DNA of 64,000 nucleotides from assembly GCF_040096075.1 (NCBI RefSeq), contig NZ_JBBMFJ010000020.1, forward strand, positions 1 to 64,000. The letters run 5' to 3'. This stretch comes from Brotaphodocola faecis. Its GTDB lineage: Bacteria > Bacillota > Clostridia > Lachnospirales > Lachnospiraceae. This document shows, one piece after another, positions 32,737-42,116 of this stretch; position 1 is the stretch's first letter; the number at the start of each line of letters is the position of its first letter. Both the position numbers and the translations under genes were made by a program. The notes beneath the pieces were generated by a model that ran no database searches, was not told the origin of the DNA, and was given only the letters and a program-made list of their open reading frames with translations.

Positions 32737-35610
32737 ATGAAATCTAATCCTACACCACATTCGCTTATGCATGCCTTTTCCGGCTTTTTTGTCAGCCTGT
32801 TCGGAATCCTTGGATGGCTGTTTCAGTCCATCCTGCATCTTCTGACCTGCGGACTGATTTTGTGCGGCCTCATCGGCCTGCTCATCTACGCAAAAGTACG
32901 TCCGGAGCTGGACCACTGCCGGGAAGTTGCCTACGATAAACTGGCACAGATGCAGCGCCAGGACTTCAGTATGCTGTCCGACACAGAAATATACGATAAG
33001 AACGACCAGCTGATTGGCCTGATCAATGCCGGACATTACGAATATGTCCCCATTAACCAGATCAGCATGAATCTGCAGAATGCTTACATTGCCCAGGAGG
33101 ACCGGCGTTTCAAATCCCACACCGGCGTTGACTGGATCGCCACCTTCCGTGCGGGTCTTGCCCTCGTCAAAAACCGCGGCGAGATCACCCAGGGCGGCAG
33201 CACCATCACCCAGCAGGTGGTAAAGAATACCTACCTGACCCAGGAACAGAGCTTTACCCGAAAAATCGTGGAAATCCTGCTGGCGCCGGAAATTGAGAAA
33301 AAGTATTCCAAGGCAGATATCATGGAATTTTACTGCAACACCAATTTCTACGGCAACCACTGCTATGGCGTGGAAGCTGCCAGCCGCTACTACTTCGGCA
33401 AAGATGCCAGCGACTTAGAGCCTTACGAGGCCGCTGTGTTGGTCGGCATCAGCAACAGCCCCACCGCCTACAACCCCGTCCGCAACCCGGAAGCCTCTTT
33501 AAAGAAACGAAACGATGTGCTGCACAGCATGCTTGAGGTTGGTTATCTCACAGAAGATGCTTACCAGAATGCCATCAGCCAGCCCTTAAGCATCGTTCAG
33601 GAGGAAGGCGAGGGAAGTGATGAGAACTACATGAGCAGCTATGCCATCCACTGCGCTGCACTGGCGCTCATGAAGCTGGACAATTTCCAGTTCCAGTACA
33701 TCTTCAAAGATAAATCCGATTACGATACTTATATGGAAAACTATCAGGCCACCTACACAGAGAAGGCCGACGACATCCGCGCTGGCGGCTACCGCATCTA
33801 CACGACTCTGGACCAGGATCTGCAGAACACATTGCAGACCCAGCTTGATGAAGTTCTGTCCCCATACACAGAACTTCAGGATAACGGAAAATACGCCCTG
33901 CAGGGTGCCGGTGTGATCGTGGACAATATGACTAACAGCGTCGTAGCTGTGGTTGGCGGCCGCGGCGTGGACGATGTCTACAACCGTGCTTACTTAAGCG
34001 CGAGACAGCCGGGAAGTACCATCAAGCCTCTGATCGACTATGGCCCTGCTTTTGATACCGGCGAATACTATCCGGCCCGCCTGGTCAACGACCACAAGTG
34101 GGAGGACGGCCCATCCAACAGCGGCGGCTCCTACTATGGCAATGTGTCTGTCCGCGAGGCCTTAAACCGCAGTTTAAACACCGTGGCCTGGCAGATTCTC
34201 ACCGACATTGGCATAGACTACGGCTTAAACTATCTGGGCGAGATGGAGTTCCAGAAGCTCACCTACATTGATAATGGCGTGCCGTCCTTAAGTATCGGTG
34301 GTTTCACCAACGGCGTCCGGGTTGTGGATATGGCAAAGGGCTACAGCACCCTGGCAAACGGCGGTGTATACAACGACCAGACCTGTATCCGCAAGATCGA
34401 TCATGAACATAACGGCGAGCTGACCAAAAACTTAAAAGCCCATTCCCAGGTGGTCTATCAGCAGGATTCCGCCTATATGCTGACGGATGTTTTAAAGGGA
34501 ACACTCAACGAATCCTACGGAACCGGCTATGGCCTGGCTCTGGAAAGCGGAATGCCGGCAGCCGGAAAGACTGGTACCACCAACAGCAGCAAGGACACCT
34601 GGTTCTGTGGCTATACCCGCTACTACACCACTGCGGTCTGGGTTGGCTACGACACTCCGCGGTCTATGCCGGGCATCTACGGAAAAACCTACGCCGGAAA
34701 GATCTGGAAGCAGGTCATGGACCAGATTCACGAAGGCAAAGAGCTTCTGGACTGGGAACAGCCAGCCACCGTGGAAATGACCACCGACTCCAAAAGCGGC
34801 ATCACAGACCTGTTCAGCGCAACCCTGCATGAACGCGCCGAGCAGAGCCTTCATGATAAAGAGCAGCGCAAACTGGAAGAAGATCTGGAAGCAGCGGTAA
34901 CCGCCTTTGAGGACAAGACCATTGAGACCGTAGAGGACACCTACTGGGTAAAAGAACAGTACCAGAGCATCATCTCCAAACTGAACCTGATGGACGGCAG
35001 CGACAAGCGCACCGAGCTTCTGGAACGCATGACAAAACGCAATGAGGAATTTGCCCCGATCATCAGTGAGATGCAGGATACCATCGCACTGTATGAGGCA
35101 CAGAAGGCAAAGGAAAAAGCTGAGGCCCAGAAAAAGGCTGAGGAAGACGCCATCACAGCCAGAAAGAATCAGGAAATCCAGACCCGCAAGAATACCTTCT
35201 TAAGTGCCCTGCGGGATGTGGAAAATCTGGAATATCAGTCCGAGGACGCAGAGGACCTGGTACAGAATGCCATCAGCAAGCTTTCTCTGGTTGAGACCTA
35301 CGAGGAAGCTGCTTCCTACAAAGACCGTCTCCAGAAAGCCATCGACCGCATTGCCACCCTGCCGACCGAAAGCGAATGGCAGGCTGCAAAACAGGCAGAG
35401 GAAGAAGCCAAAGCGGAATCCCAGGCGGCCGACCAGCAGCAGATTGTTCTGGAACAGCAATCCTTACGAAGCTACTTAAATCAGGCAAAACGAAGCTGGA
35501 ACACCTGGACTTCCCAACCGGCCGCAGCACCGGCAGCCGGTCCGGGAGCTGCCCCCGGTTCCGCTTCACAGCCCGCGCTCTCAGCACCAACAACAGGAGG
35601 GAACAACTAA
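32737..35610 (+). CDS. class A penicillin-binding protein (GT51 + transpeptidase) with long coiled-coil tail
   Basis: Bifunctional cell-wall synthase, 957 aa. A membrane helix at about 25-55 is followed by the GT51 glycosyltransferase domain with QEDRRFKSHTGVDW and GGSTITQQVVKN. The transpeptidase domain has the nucleophile box in RQPGSTIKPL, SLNTVAW and the KTGTTNSSKDTWF motif. After residue about 690 comes an extra 270-residue tail: Lys/Glu/Ala-rich coiled coil, then an Ala/Pro/Gly-rich end. Most PBP1a proteins have shorter disordered tails. The next gene starts directly after its stop codon, so the two proteins are probably linked. Confidence 0.94.
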   Translation: MKSNPTPHSLMHAFSGFFVSLFGILGWLFQSILHLLTCGLILCGLIGLLIYAKVRPELDHCREVAYDKLAQMQRQDFSMLSDTEIYDKNDQLIGLINAGHYEYVPINQISMNLQNAYIAQEDRRFKSHTGVDWIATFRAGLALVKNRGEITQGGSTITQQVVKNTYLTQEQSFTRKIVEILLAPEIEKKYSKADIMEFYCNTNFYGNHCYGVEAASRYYFGKDASDLEPYEAAVLVGISNSPTAYNPVRNPEASLKKRNDVLHSMLEVGYLTEDAYQNAISQPLSIVQEEGEGSDENYMSSYAIHCAALALMKLDNFQFQYIFKDKSDYDTYMENYQATYTEKADDIRAGGYRIYTTLDQDLQNTLQTQLDEVLSPYTELQDNGKYALQGAGVIVDNMTNSVVAVVGGRGVDDVYNRAYLSARQPGSTIKPLIDYGPAFDTGEYYPARLVNDHKWEDGPSNSGGSYYGNVSVREALNRSLNTVAWQILTDIGIDYGLNYLGEMEFQKLTYIDNGVPSLSIGGFTNGVRVVDMAKGYSTLANGGVYNDQTCIRKIDHEHNGELTKNLKAHSQVVYQQDSAYMLTDVLKGTLNESYGTGYGLALESGMPAAGKTGTTNSSKDTWFCGYTRYYTTAVWVGYDTPRSMPGIYGKTYAGKIWKQVMDQIHEGKELLDWEQPATVEMTTDSKSGITDLFSATLHERAEQSLHDKEQRKLEEDLEAAVTAFEDKTIETVEDTYWVKEQYQSIISKLNLMDGSDKRTELLERMTKRNEEFAPIISEMQDTIALYEAQKAKEKAEAQKKAEEDAITARKNQEIQTRKNTFLSALRDVENLEYQSEDAEDLVQNAISKLSLVETYEEAASYKDRLQKAIDRIATLPTESEWQAAKQAEEEAKAESQAADQQQIVLEQQSLRSYLNQAKRSWNTWTSQPAAAPAAGPGAAPGSASQPALSAPTTGGNN

Positions 35611-36129
35611 ATGAAGGATCATCTTTCTGAATCAGAACCTATTGCTCCAGAAAACCTGACCGGCCCGCAGGCGCCGGATACAGAGGAAGTTCCGGTGGAC
35701 ACCGCAAAGATCCAGGCAGCACTGGAAAAACGCGCAGATCAGGAAACTGCAGTTCTTCCCCGCCTGACTCTGCCGGATACACAGGAATCCGGCAAACCGG
35801 CACAATCCGCGAGCACGCCGTTGGCAGCTCTTCGATCCGCACAGCAAAAAAAGCGCCGCACCAGCCGCTCCTTTTGTGAGCGCTGGTGGACGCCTTCCGT
35901 CCGCTCCTGGTTTTTCACCTTCATGTGCATGAATATGCCCATTGTCGGCTGGTTTTACCTTTTTCATGAAGCCAGGCATGAAGAAGACCCGGCACGAAAA
36001 GAATTCGCCCGGGCCTACCTCTTTTACAAACTCGTATTTTTCATTGCAGGAGCCGTAGTCCTGCTGATCCTCATCTGGATCGGACTTGGACTGTTAGACC
36101 AGCTCCTGGCTTACATGGAAATGCTGTAG
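35611..36129 (+). CDS. uncharacterised membrane protein coupled to the PBP gene
   Basis: A 172-aa protein whose ATG follows the PBP stop with no gap; GGAGGG lies just before it. About 85 residues of acidic, Pro/Thr-rich cytoplasmic sequence lead into two hydrophobic segments (WFFTFMCMNMPIVGWFYLF and LVFFIAGAVVLLILIWIGLGLL). I do not recognise a family. The arrangement suggests a small partner or regulator of the upstream PBP. Confidence 0.7.
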   Translation: MKDHLSESEPIAPENLTGPQAPDTEEVPVDTAKIQAALEKRADQETAVLPRLTLPDTQESGKPAQSASTPLAALRSAQQKKRRTSRSFCERWWTPSVRSWFFTFMCMNMPIVGWFYLFHEARHEEDPARKEFARAYLFYKLVFFIAGAVVLLILIWIGLGLLDQLLAYMEML

Positions 36130-36159
36130 AAAATAACAATTTGCTGTAACATAATATTT

Positions 36160-36657
36160 TTACTGTGCGAATACCGCTCTGTGGCTCCGCTCCAGTGCCA
36201 GAAGCAGGATATTGCCCAGCACGCCGATGGCCAGAATCTCTCCGATTCCTACTGTCACCATAGCATATGGGATCAGGTCTGTGGAGCCGTACGCATAGCG
36301 CAGCACCCAGGGAACGATGATGGTATTGGCAAGGATCGGCGGAACACATACCAGCCATTTGTTCTTCTTCCCAAGATAGTAAGAACCAACTGCCCCGATC
36401 AGGGTTGCCAGACTGCCGAATACCACATCAAGCGGCGCTGCTCCGCAGAGCAGATTGGCAAGGAAGCATCCAATGGTCACACCTGGTACCGCGCTCGGCA
36501 AAAAGTACGGAAGCACGCAGAGTGCCTCGGAAATCCGGAACTGGACCGGACCGAAAGCGATCGGTGCTACGATCATGGTCAGAGCCACATAGAGAGCCGC
36601 AATCGCTGCGCCCTGGGTAATACGGCCAGTTTTAGAGTAGTTACGCTGTTTGTTCAT
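36160..36657 (-). CDS. queT: queuosine precursor ECF transporter S component QueT
   Basis: A 165-aa membrane protein with five to six hydrophobic segments that should bind a queuosine precursor (preQ1 or queuine) for uptake through the shared ECF module. The signature AFGPVQFRISEALCVLPYF fits the QueT family (COG4708). AAAGGAG precedes the ATG. The 110-nt leader carries a compact structured RNA, consistent with the common riboswitch control of queT genes. Confidence 0.9.
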   Translation of the reverse strand: MNKQRNYSKTGRITQGAAIAALYVALTMIVAPIAFGPVQFRISEALCVLPYFLPSAVPGVTIGCFLANLLCGAAPLDVVFGSLATLIGAVGSYYLGKKNKWLVCVPPILANTIIVPWVLRYAYGSTDLIPYAMVTVGIGEILAIGVLGNILLLALERSHRAVFAQ

Positions 36658-36664
36658 ATTCAGT

Positions 36665-36780
36665 TCTCCTTTAGTTTTGTTTTACGAGTGGAAGGTCACG
36701 AACACTCGGCACATTTTAAGGCGGTGACCGCCTTGAAAGCCCTGTACGACCTTGTTTTTGTGGGCTTTGCAACGGGTAAG
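36665..36780 (-). promoter_or_regulatory. structured queT leader, candidate preQ1 riboswitch
   Basis: In transcript order: hairpin D, AAAGCCC (36768-36762) with GGGCTTT (36742-36736); hairpin C, AAGGCGGT-C-ACCGCCTT (36734-36718); hairpin A, CGAGTG (36708-36703) with CACTCG (36690-36685). The loop of D contains AAGGTC (36753-36748) and the loop of A contains GACCTT (36697-36692), a 6-bp loop-loop match. An A-rich stretch then runs into the AAAGGAG ribosome site. Known preQ1 classes regulate queT; this layout does not fit class I, and I cannot assign it to II or III by eye. Confidence 0.65.
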
Positions 36781-36809
36781 AGTATAACACAGGGAATACA
36801 GGAACGCAA
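36781..36809 (-). promoter_or_regulatory. queT promoter
   Basis: TTGCGT (36804-36809), 17-bp spacer, TATACT (36781-36786) on the minus strand, directly upstream of the structured leader. Confidence 0.65.
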
Positions 36810-36861
36810 GGCCATGTTTCTGTCTTCTATGCATTTTTTATTTCTGCCGCATTTTCCATTT

Positions 36862-37734
36862 CTACAACTTCCGGTAATCCCCGATAAAGCCCTCTCCATA
36901 GGTTTCTTTGGTCGGTGACACGATCACAAATGCCCTTGGGTCATGCCGGTCAATGATCTCCTTTACCACATGAAACTGCTTGCGGTCCACGGCACAGGTC
37001 AGGGTCAGTCCCTCTTTCCCGCTGTAGCCGCCAATACTTTTATAAAACGTGGTGCCGCGGTCCATGGTCTCCATAATTTCCCTTGCGATCTCCTCATTCT
37101 TCTCTGAGTGAATGGTGATCAGGCTTCCCTTATTCATACCATAGAGCAGCGTATCCACTGCCTGGGTCGTGCAGACAATGGAAATGATGCCATACAGCGC
37201 TGCCTCGATCTCGCCAAACACCAGAATCGAAGTTCCCACAATCACAAAGTCCACCAGCATGATGGCGTAACCGGTCTGCATATAGGGACAGAGCTTCTGC
37301 AGAAGCCTTGCCAGGATATCCCCGCCTCCGGTAGTGGAGTTCCGCATAAAGATCAGCGCCATGCCGACCCCCACAAAGATTCCGCCAAAGCCGCAGGAAA
37401 TCAGCCGGTCTCCCTCGTACTGCCAGATTCCGGCCGCGGACACCAGATCCTGGATCACACTCATCCAGACAACTGTCCGGACAGTTTTGAGGGTCATGGC
37501 ACGGTCTAACAGGCACCAGGACGCCAGCAGCAGCGGGATGTTAATAACCAGGCTCACCGCACCAATAGGCAGCGCAAACAGGTGGTTGATCATCAGTGCA
37601 ATGCCGGAAACCCCGCCCGGCGCAATGCGGCTCGGCTCAATAAAGCACCAGACGCCCACTGCCTGCAAAAACGCCCCGGCAAAATCAAACAGGGCATCGG
37701 TCCCCAGTTCCTTCCATTTTTTCTTCGTGTTCAT
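36862..37734 (-). CDS. YitT-family membrane protein
   Basis: A 290-aa protein from the ATG at 37734, which follows AGAAAGGAAG. Five hydrophobic segments (for example FAGAFLQAVGVWCFIEP, IGAVSLVINIPLLLASW) are followed by a cytoplasmic DUF2179 domain (VKEIIDRHDPRAFVIVSPTKETYGEGF). Family members are found widely in Firmicutes; transport substrate is unknown. A terminator separates it from the M20 gene upstream. Confidence 0.87.
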   Translation of the reverse strand: MNTKKKWKELGTDALFDFAGAFLQAVGVWCFIEPSRIAPGGVSGIALMINHLFALPIGAVSLVINIPLLLASWCLLDRAMTLKTVRTVVWMSVIQDLVSAAGIWQYEGDRLISCGFGGIFVGVGMALIFMRNSTTGGGDILARLLQKLCPYMQTGYAIMLVDFVIVGTSILVFGEIEAALYGIISIVCTTQAVDTLLYGMNKGSLITIHSEKNEEIAREIMETMDRGTTFYKSIGGYSGKEGLTLTCAVDRKQFHVVKEIIDRHDPRAFVIVSPTKETYGEGFIGDYRKL

Positions 37735-37768
37735 GATAATCTTCCTTTCTGCGCCGCAGGCTTTCCCC

Positions 37769-37804
37769 AAAAAAAGAGGACCGACATTCGCGTCAGCCCT
37801 CTTT
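37769..37804 (-). terminator. terminator after the M20 hydrolase gene
   Basis: A 13-bp stem with two wobbles on the minus strand, AAAGAGGGCTGAC-GCGAAT-GTCGGTCCTCTTT, followed by a U-run. It lies about 80 bp beyond the M20 stop and 35 bp before the YitT start, so it could also attenuate YitT. Confidence 0.8.
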
Positions 37805-37881
37805 CTTTTTGCGTCAGCTGCACGAATATAGTCTCTTTCACTATAATCCATGCAGCTGCATTTCTTTTCCTGATTGTAATG

Positions 37882-39057
37882 TTACTGGTTTTTCTTTTTG
37901 TTCTCAGCAAATTCTGCCTTGATCTGGTCTAACAGTCCTTCTGTTGTAAGCAGATCGTAGCAGGCTCCGGCAATGGTCTTTGCGCCGTAGATCACGCAGT
38001 TGTGCGCGCTCTCGCTCTTGCCTGCGTCCACAAACTCCTGAGAATGGGATGCGGTTCCCTCCGGAACAAAGGCCACACGGATGCAGGAACCCGGAATCTC
38101 GTACATAACGTTGCCGAAATCCGTGGAACCAGTCTTCTCCCGGGGCGGTGCCAGCTGCGGTGCTCCCACAAGCTCGGCATTGTCCATCAGAAGCTTGTTT
38201 AATCCCAGAACCGGAATCTTGTTGTAGAAGAAGGTTCCGTCCTCAATCTCGTAGGTTACGCCCGCGATCAGCGCTGCGCCCTTGATGATATCCTGGAAGC
38301 GCACACTGACCTCCTCCAGTTCCTTTCTGGAGAAGGAACGCAGGGAGAACTCGCCCTTTGCGGTAGCAGGAACTACGTTGGACGGGCCCGGAAGCTCTGT
38401 CATGCAGTAATGCATGCGCACGTCATCCGGCACATGCTCCCGCAAAAACTCAACACCCTGGAATGCCACAAGCATGGCATCGAAAGCGCTGCGGCCCTTC
38501 TCCGGTGCCAGTGCCGCGTGGGCGCGGTGGCCGTGGAAGGTTACCTCATAGCTCTTCTGAGCCAGGCACTTGATATCAGTACAGGTATTCGGACCGCCGT
38601 GCATCATGAAAGCCACATCCAGCTCCTTAAAGCAGCCATTCTGGATCATCTGCACCTTGCTGCCGAAGGTCTCCTCGGCCGGAGTTCCGTATACCACAAT
38701 CTGGAACGGCTTGTCTGTTTCCAGATTCTTCAGGGCAATTGCAGCTCCAAGGCATCCCGGCCCCTGCATATGATGGCCGCAGCCATGTCCCAGGTTGCGG
38801 AGCGCATCGTACTCGCAGAGAATACCAAGAACCGGGCCGCCTTCGCCGTGACTGTAGGTGGCGCGGAACGCGGTCTTGAAACCGCCCACGCCCATCTCTA
38901 CTTCAAAACCATTCTTTTTCAGGTAATCCGTTAACAGGCCGCTGGCAAATACCTCTTCGCCCTCGTACTCCGGATTGTCAAAAATCTGATCCGCCATGGA
39001 GCACAGCACGTCACGCTGCGCGTCAATGGCCTGGAACAGGGAATTTTTATCACTCAT
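37882..39057 (-). CDS. M20-family amidohydrolase
   Basis: A 391-aa zinc amidohydrolase of the M20 aminoacylase/carboxypeptidase type. Metal and catalytic positions are visible in GHGCGHHMQGPGCLGAA, GTPAEETFGSK and MMHGGP; the dimerisation domain starts around KSYEVTFHGHRAHAALAPEKGRSA. Relatives deacylate N-acyl amino acids or cleave aminobenzoyl-glutamate. AAAGGAG precedes the ATG. It follows a YfcC-type carrier by 23 bp, so the pair probably imports and hydrolyses one acyl-amino-acid or peptide-like compound. Confidence 0.87.
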   Translation of the reverse strand: MSDKNSLFQAIDAQRDVLCSMADQIFDNPEYEGEEVFASGLLTDYLKKNGFEVEMGVGGFKTAFRATYSHGEGGPVLGILCEYDALRNLGHGCGHHMQGPGCLGAAIALKNLETDKPFQIVVYGTPAEETFGSKVQMIQNGCFKELDVAFMMHGGPNTCTDIKCLAQKSYEVTFHGHRAHAALAPEKGRSAFDAMLVAFQGVEFLREHVPDDVRMHYCMTELPGPSNVVPATAKGEFSLRSFSRKELEEVSVRFQDIIKGAALIAGVTYEIEDGTFFYNKIPVLGLNKLLMDNAELVGAPQLAPPREKTGSTDFGNVMYEIPGSCIRVAFVPEGTASHSQEFVDAGKSESAHNCVIYGAKTIAGACYDLLTTEGLLDQIKAEFAENKKKNQ

Positions 39058-39080
39058 GTTTTACTCCTTTTCGAACATCT

Positions 39081-40478
39081 TTACATTGGTCCGTAATTGA
39101 TCAGCTGCGCAATGACAAGCATCACCGTTCCGACAACCAGCCAGATGGCAAACATCTTCCACATGAAACGCATCCAGCGGTCATACGGGATGTTGCAGGC
39201 ACTGATGATACCCATCAGCGCGGTAGAGGTCGGCAGAATGTAGTTACAGAAGCCGTCACCAAAGTTGAATGCCAGAACTGCAGTCTGTCTGGTCACGCCG
39301 ATCAGATCGGAAAGCGGAACCAGGATCGGCATAACGGCTGCTGCCTGTCCGGAACCGGAAGTCAGGAACACGTTGATGATGGTGTTGGCAATCAGCATAG
39401 CCGGTGCCTGAAGCAGGGTCGGCACACTGCCAAGTCCGCCAGCCAGGCTATGTACAACGGTGTCGATGATCTTACCATCGGACATGATGGCGCTGATGGA
39501 CTGTGCCAGACCAATGATGATCATAGCGGACATCATCTTCTTGCAGCCTTCCAGGAAGTTCTTGCAGATGGTATCAGAATCAAATCCGGAAATGATGCCA
39601 ACCACGATAGCCAGCCAGATGAACATGGCTGCCATCTCCGGCATATCCCAGCCAAACTTGATGCTTCCGTAGATGACTACACCCAGGGAAACAACCAGGG
39701 CAATGATGTTTAATACCTTGCGGGTATCGATGGTACCGAAATCTTTCAGACCACCGCCTGCGCGAAGCTCACTGTTCTGATCCAGGTCATACATCGGGCT
39801 CTTGGTCGGGTCCTTTTTGATCTTTAACGCATAGCGAACCAGGAAGATATTGGTGATTACATAGTAAACTGCGAAGCATACCCAGCGATATCCAATACCG
39901 GAGTACAGCGGAAGCTCTGCGATTTTCTGCGCAACGACCGTGGTACTCGGGTTTAAGGTACCAGTGGAGAATCCAATCGCGCCGCCAAGCAGAATGATAG
40001 CAGCACCAGTGATGGAATCAAGTCCGATGGCCAGTGCCAGCATCACCATAACCGGAGCAAAGGCGATGAACATGTTTACCGCCTGGGTGGTGCAGATCAG
40101 GCCAAACATCAGGGTCAGGATCGGAATGAACACATACAGGTTGTTGGAGAATTTCTTTGCCAGCTTTGCGATCACTGCCTGCAGCGCGCCGGACTGGGTC
40201 AGCATGTGGAACGCGCCGCCGGAGAATAAGATAACCAGCATGATATCCACACGTTTGATAAACGCTTTTACAATGTACATTGGGATCAGCAGCGGATTCA
40301 CCGGAGTTCTCGCAATGTAGTTAAACTGGGTCGGATCAATAACCTTAATGCCATCCGCATTCTCCACGCGGACATACTCGCCGGCCGGAATGATCCAGGT
40401 TAAGAGTACAGCCGCAATGATGATCGAAAATACGATCATAAAGCTGTGCGGTACACGAAACTTTTTCTTGGTACTCAT
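39081..40478 (-). CDS. YfcC-family transporter
   Basis: A 465-aa membrane protein with about twelve hydrophobic segments. LTWIIPAGEYVRVE near the N-terminus, TQAVNMFIAFAPVMVMLA and LTSGSGQAAAVMPILVPLSDLIG are typical of the YfcC group, related to AbgT and ArcD carriers. Members are annotated as amino-acid or C4-dicarboxylate carriers, with few tested. The start at 40478 follows AGGAGG; a GTG four codons earlier overlaps that site. The likely partner is the M20 hydrolase downstream. A TATACT -10 (40516-40521) without a good -35 suggests activator dependence. Confidence 0.85.
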   Translation of the reverse strand: MSTKKKFRVPHSFMIVFSIIIAAVLLTWIIPAGEYVRVENADGIKVIDPTQFNYIARTPVNPLLIPMYIVKAFIKRVDIMLVILFSGGAFHMLTQSGALQAVIAKLAKKFSNNLYVFIPILTLMFGLICTTQAVNMFIAFAPVMVMLALAIGLDSITGAAIILLGGAIGFSTGTLNPSTTVVAQKIAELPLYSGIGYRWVCFAVYYVITNIFLVRYALKIKKDPTKSPMYDLDQNSELRAGGGLKDFGTIDTRKVLNIIALVVSLGVVIYGSIKFGWDMPEMAAMFIWLAIVVGIISGFDSDTICKNFLEGCKKMMSAMIIIGLAQSISAIMSDGKIIDTVVHSLAGGLGSVPTLLQAPAMLIANTIINVFLTSGSGQAAAVMPILVPLSDLIGVTRQTAVLAFNFGDGFCNYILPTSTALMGIISACNIPYDRWMRFMWKMFAIWLVVGTVMLVIAQLINYGPM

Positions 40479-40601
40479 ACCAAAAGCCACCTCCTGTTAA
40501 ACTTTATTTTTTTAAAGTATAACAGTAATGGTGGCTTTTTACCATTTGGTTTTTCTTAAAACCGTTTTAAATTTTTTGAATTGTTTGTCATATTAGCGCA
40601 A

Positions 40602-41582
40602 TTATTGTCCGTTTTCTGTATCGGTTGTATCTTTGTATTTCCCCACCGCTTCCATGCCATACCGGCTTTGAATGGTCTTGACCAGAATATCCAGGAAATC
40701 CCGTTCACAGTCAGAAATCACATGGCCTTTCCGACGGATCAGCTCCAGGCTTGAGCGGTAAGCGTCATGATCCACAAAGAAATAACGCACATGCTCAAAC
40801 TTCTGCATATCATGGATATATCCAAGGCGGTTAAATCCAATCCCAAGTCCAATATTCACCATGCTCATGATCACGTCAAAATGACTAATCTCGATCAGAC
40901 GCCCGGGGCGGATACGGGCCTGCTGAAAGATGCGGTTCGCTGTCATACGCATGCTCTGGCCTGCCATCGGAATAATAAATGTTTCCCGGTCCAGGTATCG
41001 CACATCCAGGTGCGGATATGGTTCATTTCCCACCTGACAGGCATGCGCAATGGCCGGATGATGCTCCGGAAGAGCCAGAAGAACCCGTTCTCTGGCAATT
41101 TCCGTGCGGACCACATCCGGAATCTCCTCTGAACACACGGAAATTATGTAATCTACGGAGCCTTCCTGAAACATCTTCATCAGTTCTGCCTGATTTCCGT
41201 CCCGAAAGATCACTTCCACATCCGGATACTTTTCCATGAAACGCTGCAATACCTCTGGCACAATGGAAATGGCACGGCGCTGCTGGATTCCCACGCGGAT
41301 AGCCGGATGGCTCCTGTGCAGTTCATTCTCCACCAGCCTGTCGAATTCTGCCTTCAGCTCCAGCATTTTCTCGGCCCGCACCACATATTCTTCTCCGATG
41401 GATGTCAGTACAAAGGCCTTGCCTCTTCCCATACGCTCAAACAGACGTACTCCCAGATATTTTTCCAGATTGCTGATGTAAACACTCAGCGCCGAGGGAG
41501 AAATGAAAAGCTCCTCCGCCGCCCGGGAAAGGCTCTGGCAGCGCGCCAGCGCGCATACATACTGCTGTTCCTTTAAGTTCAT
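40602..41582 (-). CDS. LysR-family transcriptional regulator
   Basis: A 326-aa protein with an N-terminal winged helix-turn-helix (ALARCQSLSRAAEELFISPSALSVYISNLEKYLG split here as CQSLSRAAEELFISPSALS) and a periplasmic-binding-like effector domain from about residue 90. It lies 124 bp upstream of the YfcC-M20 pair on the same strand and probably regulates it. Its ATG overlaps the preceding small gene by 4 bp. Confidence 0.92.
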   Translation of the reverse strand: MNLKEQQYVCALARCQSLSRAAEELFISPSALSVYISNLEKYLGVRLFERMGRGKAFVLTSIGEEYVVRAEKMLELKAEFDRLVENELHRSHPAIRVGIQQRRAISIVPEVLQRFMEKYPDVEVIFRDGNQAELMKMFQEGSVDYIISVCSEEIPDVVRTEIARERVLLALPEHHPAIAHACQVGNEPYPHLDVRYLDRETFIIPMAGQSMRMTANRIFQQARIRPGRLIEISHFDVIMSMVNIGLGIGFNRLGYIHDMQKFEHVRYFFVDHDAYRSSLELIRRKGHVISDCERDFLDILVKTIQSRYGMEAVGKYKDTTDTENGQ

Positions 41583-42031
41583 GTCGGTTCACCTTCTGTC
41601 ATCTCTTCCAGCTGCAGGCACAGCTGTACTCCTTGCTCCGCGTCACTTCGTTTTCCCGCGCCAGTCTCAATCAGGCCAAACCGGTCAAAGAGCGGATAAA
41701 TATAAGAGACTCCGCGGATATCGCCCAGCGCTTTCGGCCGTTTCACATAGGGCTTTTCTCCCTCTGCCAGGCCTTCTTTCATCTTCAGCACATTCCGGAA
41801 TGCCATCCGAATGGAGCTCCAGGTGATGGACTTGCTGTTCTCCCGCCGGTCGACCCAGAGTTCCTTTGTCAGGCCGCCGTGCTTTCCTTCCTTTAATGTG
41901 TAGGAATACGGAAGCCCGGACATGGTGCGAAGCGGTTCTCCCTGAAACGCCACGATACACGCCCAGAGATGTTCCTCTGATAAATCGGTCAGAAGATCGG
42001 CCACTGCCTTCTGTTTCTCATCCTGTTCCAT
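41579..42031 (-). CDS. conserved-looking hypothetical protein
   Basis: A 150-aa soluble protein from the ATG at 42031; an open frame continues to 42091. No family recognised. Features: acidic N-terminus, a central WSSIRMAFRNVLKM helix, and a GDIRGVSYIYPLFDRFGLIE segment. Its stop overlaps the LysR start (ATGA), so the two are co-translated and may share control. Confidence 0.65.
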   Translation of the reverse strand: MEQDEKQKAVADLLTDLSEEHLWACIVAFQGEPLRTMSGLPYSYTLKEGKHGGLTKELWVDRRENSKSITWSSIRMAFRNVLKMKEGLAEGEKPYVKRPKALGDIRGVSYIYPLFDRFGLIETGAGKRSDAEQGVQLCLQLEEMTEGEPT

Positions 42032-42116
42032 AGCACCATGCCCCTTTTTCCTGTCAGTTTGTTCCAATTCATGCAATGCACGAACTGCCATTCACTTTCA
42101 TAACATATGAAATTAG

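Noticed and set aside
36665..36720. Assigning the queT leader to preQ1 class I because of the tail AAAACAAAACTAA
   Set aside because: The loop of the last hairpin has no UAG-type complement for the tail, and the structure is larger than class I.
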